The notes under the pieces: generated by a model
Told to the model about the DNA's origin: nothing
The model's input: the letters and a program-made list of their open reading frames with translations, nothing else
Databases searched by the model: none
Shown here: piece after piece, positions 6,371 to 10,438 of the stretch
Numbering within the stretch: the stretch's first letter is position 1
Layout: each line of letters starts with the position of its first letter
Assembly (NCBI GenBank): GCA_013331125.1
Contig: DUGW01000157.1
Location: forward strand, 1-10,438
Origin: Candidatus Woesearchaeota archaeon
Lineage (GTDB): Archaea; Nanoarchaeota; Nanoarchaeia; Woesearchaeales; UBA11576
Reading direction: 5' to 3'
Length of the DNA: 10,438 bases
Position numbers and translations under genes: made by a program

Positions 6371-6820
6371 TCATAGTGTGACAAACTCTGTCTTGATCTG
6401 TTTCAATGAAGTGATTGTCTTTATCTTGATGATCCCTTTCCTGGATATCACATTCTTGACAAACTCATAGTAGGTGTCCTGGTCCTTGGTGCGGACCTTG
6501 ATGATCATCTCCCAATCACCGGTGACTATGTCAACGCTCTCAATCTCAGGATGTTTGGCAAGCTCATTACCTATCCTTTCAGGGTTGCCATACTCATCAG
6601 AAGAAAGAGTGATGAGTGCATAGCAGCAGTAGCCCTGGTTGATCTTCTTGTAGTCGAACACTGCCTTGTATGTCTTTATCGCACCGTCCTTCTCAAGCTT
6701 CTTGATGTTGTAATGGAGTGTTGTAGAGGGCTCCTGCAGTCGCTTCGCAAGTCTCGCTATCTGTGGTGTGCAGAAGCCCGTCTTCAACACATTGGTTAGG
6801 TTAGGAGCGATATCTTTCAT
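6371..6820 (-). CDS. Lrp/AsnC family transcriptional regulator
   Basis: From ATG 6820 this frame gives 149 residues. Residues 18-45 form the winged helix-turn-helix (TPQIARLAKRLQEPSTTLHYNIKKLEKDG) and residues 65-145 the RAM ligand-binding domain, with HPEIESVDIVTGDWEMIIKVR around the conserved G101-D102. Such proteins bind DNA as dimers or higher oligomers and often sense amino acids. The frame is open to a TTG at 6841, but the TATA box at 6845-6852 is centred only 28 nt before ATG 6820 and so would place TTG 6841 upstream of the transcript start. I therefore choose ATG 6820 and a leaderless transcript. It may regulate itself, the membrane genes downstream, or the divergent small-protein/tRNA unit; targets are inference. 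Confidence 0.88.
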   Translation of the reverse strand: MKDIAPNLTNVLKTGFCTPQIARLAKRLQEPSTTLHYNIKKLEKDGAIKTYKAVFDYKKINQGYCCYALITLSSDEYGNPERIGNELAKHPEIESVDIVTGDWEMIIKVRTKDQDTYYEFVKNVISRKGIIKIKTITSLKQIKTEFVTL

Positions 6821-6843
6821 GATTAATTGTATATTATTCAATT

Positions 6844-6860
6844 ATTTATAAATATTTCGG
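6844..6860 (-). promoter_or_regulatory. promoter of the Lrp-type gene (BRE + TATA)
   Basis: On the minus strand CCGAAATATTTATAAAT is a close match to the archaeal BRE plus TATA consensus. The centre is 28 nt from ATG 6820, which places the transcript start at or next to the start codon. Confidence 0.7.
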
Positions 6861-6879
6861 TGTATATTTGAATATTCTT

Positions 6880-6896
6880 CGAAAACATATATAAAG
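6880..6896 (+). promoter_or_regulatory. divergent promoter of the small-protein/tRNA-Tyr unit
   Basis: CGAAAACATATATAAAG matches BRE plus TATA in the rightward direction and predicts a transcript start near 6916. Between it and the Lrp promoter lies an 8-bp palindrome, GAATATTC (6870-6877), which could be an operator for the divergent Lrp protein. Downstream in the leader, GCTG-GAAA-CAGC (6927-6938) can form a GNRA-capped 4-bp hairpin. Confidence 0.6.
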
Positions 6897-6967
6897 GTGT
6901 GGTGACTCTATCATATCATAGAAAAAGCTGGAAACAGCAGAAAATGAACATACGTAGGTGGTGAGAG

Positions 6968-7021
6968 ATGAGAATAAGAAAACAAGCAAAGGGTGGTGGC
7001 CGGTACAGCGAAGATCGCTAG
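6968..7021 (+). CDS. possible 17-codon upstream ORF (leader peptide)
   Basis: ATG 6968 has the best ribosome site in this leader, GGTGGTGAG (6957-6965), and opens a frame of 17 codons (MRIRKQAKGGGRYSEDR) ending in TAG 7019-7021. It overlaps the first codons of the 98-aa gene in another frame. It could be a basic leader peptide controlling that gene, or the true N-terminus of that gene separated from it by a one-base frameshift. Sequence alone does not decide. Confidence 0.3.
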   Translation: MRIRKQAKGGGRYSEDR

Positions 7022-7289
7022 ACAGGCAGATCTGGACAAAGGGTTGAAGACACCCAAGAAAGCGATAGTTGATGTCACCTGGCTTGACGCCTGTGCCCAC
7101 ATGAGGGTGAAGAGGCTGGACCCAGGACGGTTGACGGATCTTCTGGTAGAAAGCCATACGATGGGCAGGGTGGTCGCGCAAGACAAGAACGTGCTCTGCG
7201 TGGCGACACACATGAATGACACTGATGGAGTAGACCTGATAGCTATACCTATCAAATGGATAGAGAAGGTGGAGATGTTCAACGGTTAG
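6993..7289 (+). CDS. small beta-rich protein of unknown function
   Basis: From GTG 6993 this frame gives 98 residues. The core (IVDVTWLDAC, MGRVVAQDKNVLCVATHMN, DLIAIPIKWIEKVEMF) looks like five short beta strands with a terminal IPxxWIxKVE motif. This resembles small SH3-like barrel proteins common in archaeal and phage genomes, but I cannot name a family. The start is uncertain. GTG 6993 has only a weak AAAGG before it, and a TTG at 7044 would start the protein at KTPKKAIVDVTW, just before the conserved-looking strand. The strong ribosome site upstream belongs to the overlapping 17-codon ORF. The gene ends at the foot of a perfect hairpin 23 bp before tRNA-Tyr. Confidence 0.6.
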   Translation: MVAGTAKIARQADLDKGLKTPKKAIVDVTWLDACAHMRVKRLDPGRLTDLLVESHTMGRVVAQDKNVLCVATHMNDTDGVDLIAIPIKWIEKVEMFNG

Positions 7290-7305
7290 AGTCAATACTC
7301 TAACC
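7284..7305 (+). other. perfect 9-bp stem-loop between the small gene and tRNA-Tyr
   Basis: GGTTAGAGT (7284-7292) pairs completely with ACTCTAACC (7297-7305) around the loop CAAT. It includes the stop codon of the preceding gene (7287-7289) and ends 7 nt before the mature tRNA. No T-tract follows, so it does not look like a terminator. It may help separate or process the mRNA and tRNA parts; that is inference. Confidence 0.6.
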
Positions 7306-7312
7306 TTGGTAA

Positions 7313-7383
7313 CCCCTCATAGCTCAATGGCAGAGCAGTCGGCTGTAGACCGATGTGTCCTGGTTCAAGTCCGGGTGAGGGGA
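7313..7383 (+). tRNA. tRNA-Tyr (anticodon GTA)
   Basis: A complete cloverleaf of 71 nt is visible. The acceptor stem is CCCCTCA/TGAGGGG with discriminator A73. The D-arm is GCTC/GAGC. The anticodon stem is GTCGG/CCGAT with loop CTGTAGA (anticodon GTA). The variable loop has 4 nt and the T-arm is CCTGG-TTCAAGT-CCGGG. The C1:G72 pair is the archaeal/eukaryotic tyrosine identity element. There is no intron and no encoded CCA. I see no promoter directly upstream, so it is probably transcribed with the small genes on each side. Confidence 0.96.
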
Positions 7384-7423
7384 TCAAAAAGCCGTGCGGG
7401 CATAAAACGCGGAGGTGACCAGA

Positions 7424-7732
7424 ATGTTGGTGTTGAATGCAATATTGGGACTGGCATTAGGCATGCTGCTTGCAGCACAGTATTACGAGCCAAGGTTTGG
7501 AAGCCATTACAAGAATGGAGGGCCGTTCAAGACTCTTCAGACCCAGACAAGAGAGGAGACTGATGAGGCTGAAAGACAACGCGAGCAGATGCGGGCCGAT
7601 CTTGCCGCTATGCTGCAAGGCAAACGCGAGCAGAGGCGCGTCGATCTTATCGGTATGTTGCAAGGCAAAGAGATTGACCCTGCAGACCTGCCTCTTGCTG
7701 TTCTTGAACAGCTTGTAGAGAAATACAGATGA
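7424..7732 (+). CDS. small single-span membrane protein with duplicated 15-residue unit
   Basis: This frame encodes 102 residues from ATG 7424, supported by a full Shine-Dalgarno sequence GGAGGTGA (7411-7418) 5 nt upstream; a GTG at 7415 falls inside that site and is rejected. The N-terminus (LVLNAILGLALGMLLAAQYY) is one membrane helix or an uncleaved signal anchor. The rest is charged helix. Residues 53-82 consist of two copies of REQxRxDLxxMLQGK, followed by EIDPADLPLAVLEQLVEKYR. The pattern suggests a helical oligomerisation or binding segment. No family is recognised. It lies 40 bp after tRNA-Tyr with no credible promoter in between, so it is probably the end of the same transcript. A run of seven T at 7743-7749 follows. 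Confidence 0.72.
   Translation: MLVLNAILGLALGMLLAAQYYEPRFGSHYKNGGPFKTLQTQTREETDEAERQREQMRADLAAMLQGKREQRRVDLIGMLQGKEIDPADLPLAVLEQLVEKYR
7580..7669 (+). repeat. in-frame 45-bp tandem duplication
   Basis: Units 7580-7624 and 7625-7669 both begin CGCGAGCAGA and end GCAAGGCAAA and are alike over most of their length. They encode REQMRADLAAMLQGK and REQRRVDLIGMLQGK. The differences have begun to accumulate, so the duplication is not very recent. Confidence 0.85.
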
Positions 7733-7742
7733 TGTCTTTGTA

Positions 7743-7749
7743 TTTTTTT
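7743..7749 (+). terminator. T-tract after the tRNA-Tyr/small-protein unit
   Basis: Seven consecutive T lie 11 nt after the stop codon, with no stable hairpin. This is a typical archaeal T-rich terminator and directly precedes the next TATA box. Confidence 0.45.
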
Positions 7750-7763
7750 ACATAAATATTTTC
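7750..7763 (+). promoter_or_regulatory. TATA-like element for the 148-aa gene
   Basis: ACATAAATATTTTC is centred about 40 nt before ATG 7795. It predicts a transcript start near 7781 and a short leader that just includes the GGGAGG ribosome site. The BRE is hidden in the T-tract, so the match is only moderate. Confidence 0.4.
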
Positions 7764-7794
7764 CATGCCGATAGAGGATAGACAGGGAGGAAAA

Positions 7795-8241
7795 ATGGAA
7801 GAGAAGAAGAGTTTGCGTCTGGAGGCATTGTTGGATCCGGATAAGTTCAAACAGGAAATCAAGAGGATAGAAGGTATCCTCGAAGGCGCAAGGATGCTGA
7901 GCATCACGTTGTCCAACAAATATATGGTTTGGCACCAGTACATAGATATGTGTGTGCAAGGCAAGGAGTACAGCATAGCAGTGAGCTCTGAGCACCCCTT
8001 ACCTGACAGTAGAGTGCTCATCGAGTCAAAAGATGGGGTGCTGGAGGCGACAGTATTCGACACTCCGACCCCTTTCGACAGACACCCTGCCGGGTTCTCA
8101 ATGATAACGCTCGACACGAGGAACCTGACAGTCCAGGCGACCGATGGAACAGTGACTGCAGATGCTTACAAAGAGTTCATGCAACGGTTTGAAGATGCTG
8201 AGTACAGGACAATACCTGGGCAGCGTGCAGACATAAAGTGA
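7795..8241 (+). CDS. hypothetical alpha/beta protein, function unknown
   Basis: This frame encodes 148 residues from ATG 7795, chosen because GGGAGG (7785-7790) lies 4 nt upstream; the earlier in-frame ATG at 7765 has no ribosome site and would lie upstream of the predicted transcript start. The protein starts with a charged helix (residues 1-32, LDPDKFKQEIKRIEGILEGA). It continues as a strand-rich domain with many Thr, Val and Asp (SITLSNKYMVWH, YSIAVSSEHPLPDSRVLIESKDGVLEATVFD, SMITLDTRNLTVQATDGTVT) and ends in a short helix. There is no signal peptide or membrane segment. I do not recognise the family. The same-strand amrS gene follows 69 bp later behind its own promoter. Confidence 0.7.
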   Translation: MEEKKSLRLEALLDPDKFKQEIKRIEGILEGARMLSITLSNKYMVWHQYIDMCVQGKEYSIAVSSEHPLPDSRVLIESKDGVLEATVFDTPTPFDRHPAGFSMITLDTRNLTVQATDGTVTADAYKEFMQRFEDAEYRTIPGQRADIK

Positions 8242-8261
8242 AATCTTTTATTCTTTCTTTC

Positions 8262-8278
8262 CCAAAGATATAAAAAGC
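8262..8278 (+). promoter_or_regulatory. promoter of amrS (BRE + TATA)
   Basis: CCAAAGATATAAAAAG fits the BRE/TATA pattern and is centred near 8273. Transcription should start near 8298, directly before the GAGGTGA ribosome site. A pyrimidine-rich stretch just upstream (8245-8263) may end the preceding transcript. Confidence 0.6.
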
Positions 8279-8310
8279 AGGTCGTCTTTGGCATTGTAAG
8301 AGGTGAATGT

Positions 8311-9342
8311 TTGAAAGAAGCCATGTTCTATGAGAAACAGGAAAGGATGAAGGTACAGTGCAAGCTATGCCCCCATCAATGTGTCATACTGCATGGCAAA
8401 CGCGGTGTGTGCAGGGTGAGAGAGAACAGGCAAGGAGTCCTTTATTCCATGGTGTATGGCCTGCCATGCACAGCGGCTGTCGATCCGATTGAGAAGAAAC
8501 CATTGTTCCATTTCCTGCCAGGCAGCAAGGCATTCAGCATCGCGACAGCAGGATGCAACTTCCACTGCAAATGGTGCCAGAACTGGGAGATATCACAGAG
8601 ACCGCCAGAGGAAGTGCCAAGCATGAAGATGAGCCCTGAAGAAGTGGTGAGTAAGGCCATAAGAAGCGGGAGCGAGACAATAGCTTACACATATGTTGAA
8701 CCTTCAATATTCTATGAGTACATGCTCGACTGTGCAAAGCTTGCACGCAAGCAAGGGTTGAAGAACATAATGGTATCAAACGGTTATCTGAATCCAGAGC
8801 CGGCAAAGAAACTGTTCAAATACATCGACGGGATCAATATCGACCTGAAAGGATTCACAGAAGAGTTTTACCGTGAATATTGCGGAGGAAGACTCCAGCC
8901 AGTGCTTGACACGATAAAACTGGCACACAAGATGGGAGTATGGGTCGAGGTGACGATGCTCATAGTCCCTACAGTCAATGATGACTTCAATAAGATAAAA
9001 GAGATGTGCCAGTGGCTGAAGGATTCAGTTGGTGATAGGGTTCCATTGCATTTCTCACGATTCTTCCCTATGTACAAGATGACACACATAGAACCGACAC
9101 CGGTAGAGACATTATTACATGCAGAGAAGATAGCCCGGGGTGTCGGATTGAAGTATGTATACATCGGGAATGTGCATGGAAATCACGACGAAGCCACACC
9201 ATGCCCGAAGTGCGGAAAGAAAGTGATAGAACGGACATCTTTCTTCACAGTCGAGAAGAACAATGTGAAAGAAGGGAAATGTAAGTTCTGTAAGACAAAG
9301 GTGGATGGCGTTTTCAAGACGACCAAAAAGTCAGGTAAATAG
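8311..9342 (+). CDS. amrS: AmmeMemoRadiSam system radical SAM enzyme
   Basis: This 343-residue protein resembles AmrS. It has an N-terminal Cys motif (C17, C20, C24, C34; CKLCPHQC then GKRGVCRVREN). The radical SAM cluster is C82-x3-C86-x2-C89 (GCNFHCKWCQNWEIS). A TIM-barrel core includes YTYVEPSIFYEY, NIDLKGFTEEFY and MLIVPTVND. A C-terminal zinc-ribbon-like pair follows (C298, C301, C324, C327). AmrS uses SAM and a 4Fe-4S cluster; homologues occur with AMMECR1 (AmrA) and MEMO (AmrB) proteins and are proposed to modify macromolecules, but the reaction is not settled. Neither partner is in this window. The start is TTG 8311, with GAGGTGA (8300-8306) 4 nt upstream; ATG 8323 is too far from that site. 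Relation to pyruvate formate-lyase activating enzymes may cause mislabelling. Confidence 0.93.
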   Translation: MKEAMFYEKQERMKVQCKLCPHQCVILHGKRGVCRVRENRQGVLYSMVYGLPCTAAVDPIEKKPLFHFLPGSKAFSIATAGCNFHCKWCQNWEISQRPPEEVPSMKMSPEEVVSKAIRSGSETIAYTYVEPSIFYEYMLDCAKLARKQGLKNIMVSNGYLNPEPAKKLFKYIDGINIDLKGFTEEFYREYCGGRLQPVLDTIKLAHKMGVWVEVTMLIVPTVNDDFNKIKEMCQWLKDSVGDRVPLHFSRFFPMYKMTHIEPTPVETLLHAEKIARGVGLKYVYIGNVHGNHDEATPCPKCGKKVIERTSFFTVEKNNVKEGKCKFCKTKVDGVFKTTKKSGK

Positions 9343-10062
9343 TCAGCTTTTCAAGAATTCTATATCATGCTCTGTCTTCCAGGGATTGTGGTCGACTTCC
9401 AGGGTTATCCAGGCATTCTTAGGCAGCAGGTTCCTGTACTCTTTCAATGGAAGAGTGCCTTCCCTGAGATGGAGATGCATATCCCTGATGGTCTTCAGAC
9501 GGGTGTCAGACATGTGGAAGTGGGCAGGCCTGAGAGTCATCAGCCTCTTGATGAAAGGGAGTGGACGCTCACCACGCCAGGCAGCAGACTCAGAACCATG
9601 GGCAAAATCAAGGAGCATGCGCCTCTTTGTGTTCTTCAGGAGATACCTCATGCCTTCAAAACTATAACCGATATGGATAGTGCCCTCGCTTGAGTAAGGC
9701 ATGTTCTCGATGAGTATCCTCTTGTCCTTGAAATCTGAGAGGAAATCCACGACCTGCTCTTCAGAGCAGAGATCATGGGAGAACCTGCCGGGATGGACAA
9801 TTATCTTCTTGGCGCCGAGTTCATCAGCGACAGCGATAGAGTGGTTGAGACTTGCGGTGTTCTTCCTGACCTTATCAGGATCAGCGAAGTTGACACCCCA
9901 CCTGCCATGCATGTTATGCACGACAAAAGGAAGGCCAAGATCAGAGAACCTGTGATACTTACGGCCGATGACTGCCATGGTCTCGACAAAGTCCAGAGAG
10001 TCAGCTATCTTCCTGATGTATGGGATATCCGACTCATAGAAAACCTTGACACCTATCTTCAT
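9343..10062 (-). CDS. endonuclease IV-like / xylose isomerase-like TIM-barrel protein
   Basis: This 239-residue protein belongs to the AP endonuclease 2 superfamily. Counterparts of all nine metal ligands of E. coli endonuclease IV can be placed: H52 (HGRWGVN), H90 (VVHPG), E119 (LIEN), D152 and H155 (LDFAHG), H183 (HFHMSD), D194 and H196 (DMHLHLREG) and E222 (LEVD). This fits a trinuclear-zinc enzyme acting on abasic sites in DNA. The same fold also holds sugar isomerases, so the substrate is uncertain. It is shorter than typical endonuclease IV (about 280 residues). A TATA box 26 nt before ATG 10062 and no ribosome site suggest a leaderless mRNA. Its stop codon directly abuts that of amrS on the other strand. 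Confidence 0.8.
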   Translation of the reverse strand: MKIGVKVFYESDIPYIRKIADSLDFVETMAVIGRKYHRFSDLGLPFVVHNMHGRWGVNFADPDKVRKNTASLNHSIAVADELGAKKIIVHPGRFSHDLCSEEQVVDFLSDFKDKRILIENMPYSSEGTIHIGYSFEGMRYLLKNTKRRMLLDFAHGSESAAWRGERPLPFIKRLMTLRPAHFHMSDTRLKTIRDMHLHLREGTLPLKEYRNLLPKNAWITLEVDHNPWKTEHDIEFLKS

Positions 10063-10082
10063 GGAGCTATTATCTTCATTGT

Positions 10083-10099
10083 TGTTTATATCTTTTTCT
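10083..10099 (-). promoter_or_regulatory. promoter of the TIM-barrel gene
   Basis: On the minus strand AGAAAAAGATATAAACA holds an A-rich BRE and a TATA box centred near 10088. That is 26 nt before ATG 10062, so transcription should begin at the start codon. Confidence 0.6.
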
Positions 10100-10130
10100 G
10101 CTTACGGTCTGATTGAGCGACAATAATCAT

Positions 10131-10158
10131 AAGAAAAAGAGAAAAATATTGAAAAGAT
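10131..10158 (-). terminator. T-rich tract after the right-edge HTH gene
   Basis: On the minus strand a T-rich stretch (several runs of four or five T) begins about 26 nt after the stop codon of the edge gene. No clear stem accompanies it. It probably ends that transcript before the next promoter. Confidence 0.35.
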
Positions 10159-10183
10159 TATAGCATGAAATCCAGTCGCCAGC

Positions 10184-10438
10184 TTATGCAGTGACTGTCA
10201 TCTCCAGGTAAGGAGCATCAGCAGCTTTCTTGATGTCGCGCTGGACAGTGCTCTTGGAGACGCCAAGCTTGCGGGCGATGTTGTTCATGGACAGTCCCTG
10301 CTCGTAGAGATCACGTGCCTCGAACATCCTTGAATCCCTCTGTCCAGCAAGCTGGTCAGCCCTTGACTGCACACCGTAAGCAGCTATGACCTGGTCAAGC
10401 TCTGTACCATACGTCTTCCTCAGGTCAGAGACCTTATA
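10184..10438 (-). CDS. helix-turn-helix protein, C-terminal part (5' truncated by window)
   Basis: The frame is open from the right edge and gives 84 residues before TAA. It begins YKVSDLRKTYGTELDQVIAAYG. It then carries a clear helix-turn-helix: FEARDLYEQGLSMNNIARKLGVSKSTVQRDIKKAAD, with the IARKLGVSKSTVQRDI recognition unit typical of resolvase-type and Trp-repressor-type HTH folds. The chain ends 12 residues after that unit, so the HTH is close to the C-terminus. A GTG inside the frame (10372) has no ribosome site, so the protein most likely extends beyond the window. It may be a DNA-binding regulator, or the DNA-binding end of a recombinase or nuclease; that cannot be told here. Confidence 0.72.
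   Translation of the reverse strand, partial: YKVSDLRKTYGTELDQVIAAYGVQSRADQLAGQRDSRMFEARDLYEQGLSMNNIARKLGVSKSTVQRDIKKAADAPYLEMTVTA

Noticed and set aside
6846..7295. Leftward frames of 149 and 123 codons across the divergent promoter and the small gene
   Set aside because: They run through a TATA box and the hairpin before tRNA-Tyr, have odd composition rich in His, Ser and Cys, and have no promoter or ribosome site.
7285..7305. Hairpin as a terminator of the 98-aa gene
   Set aside because: It overlaps the stop codon and has no following T-tract; transcription probably continues into tRNA-Tyr.
7537..8117. Leftward frames of 152 and 156 codons opposite the two small rightward genes
   Set aside because: They cross the T-tract and promoter at 7743-7763 and have no start signals, whereas the rightward genes have strong ribosome sites.
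8311..9342. Pyruvate formate-lyase activating enzyme
   Set aside because: The radical SAM core is related, but the N-terminal four-Cys motif, the spacing of motifs and the C-terminal zinc ribbon fit AmrS, and no glycyl radical enzyme is nearby.
1..10438. CRISPR array, insertion sequence or attachment site
   Set aside because: No regularly spaced repeats, terminal inverted repeats or transposase motifs are visible. The only tandem repeat is the in-gene 45-bp duplication, and no partial tRNA copy marks an integration site near tRNA-Tyr.
10184..10438. Stand-alone 62-aa HTH protein starting at GTG 10372
   Set aside because: The frame stays open to the window edge and the GTG lacks a ribosome site, so this is more likely the end of a larger protein.

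Overview
This window looks like part of an archaeal chromosome. The evidence is archaeal-type promoters (purine-rich BRE followed by a TATA box), several genes whose TATA box lies only about 26-28 nt before the start codon (leaderless transcripts), a tRNA-Tyr with the archaeal C1:G72 pair and no encoded CCA, an Lrp-type regulator, an archaeal-style SlyD-like FKBP and an AmrS radical SAM enzyme. The many small membrane and secreted proteins of unknown function fit an uncultured lineage, possibly DPANN such as Woesearchaeota. That placement is inference. No mobile element, CRISPR array or phage module is visible.

Layout. Positions 1-781 (+) hold the C-terminal part of a saccharopine dehydrogenase-like enzyme. 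It converges on, and overlaps by 20 bp, a cytosolic protein of unknown function (762-1409, -). Next is a leftward run, 4041 to 1484: a secreted helical protein, a small Pro/Ala/Glu-rich lipoprotein, a beta-propeller (PD40-like) lipoprotein and a DUF1761 membrane protein. The first three are tightly coupled and form a candidate cell-surface operon. A divergent promoter region (4042-4287) with two palindromic TATA boxes also drives a cold-shock protein behind a leader of about 100 nt that can fold. A SlyD-like peptidyl-prolyl isomerase follows.

Positions 5176-6820 (-) hold an Lrp/AsnC regulator, a Cys-rich two-helix membrane protein and a YIP1-like membrane protein. A divergent promoter at about 6886 reads rightward into an unusual unit: a possible 17-codon upstream ORF, a 98-aa small protein, a perfect 9-bp hairpin, tRNA-Tyr and a 102-aa single-span protein with a duplicated 15-residue unit. 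I see no separate promoter for the tRNA. Then come a 148-aa protein of unknown function, AmrS, a convergent endonuclease IV-like TIM barrel whose stop codon abuts that of amrS, and the C-terminal end of a helix-turn-helix protein running off the right edge.

The recognisable proteins cover amino-acid metabolism, protein folding and cold response, radical SAM chemistry and possibly DNA repair. The parts most worth a second look are the three-gene surface operon, the tRNA-Tyr/small-protein unit and the structured cold-shock leader. Nothing here proves a new defence or mobile system.
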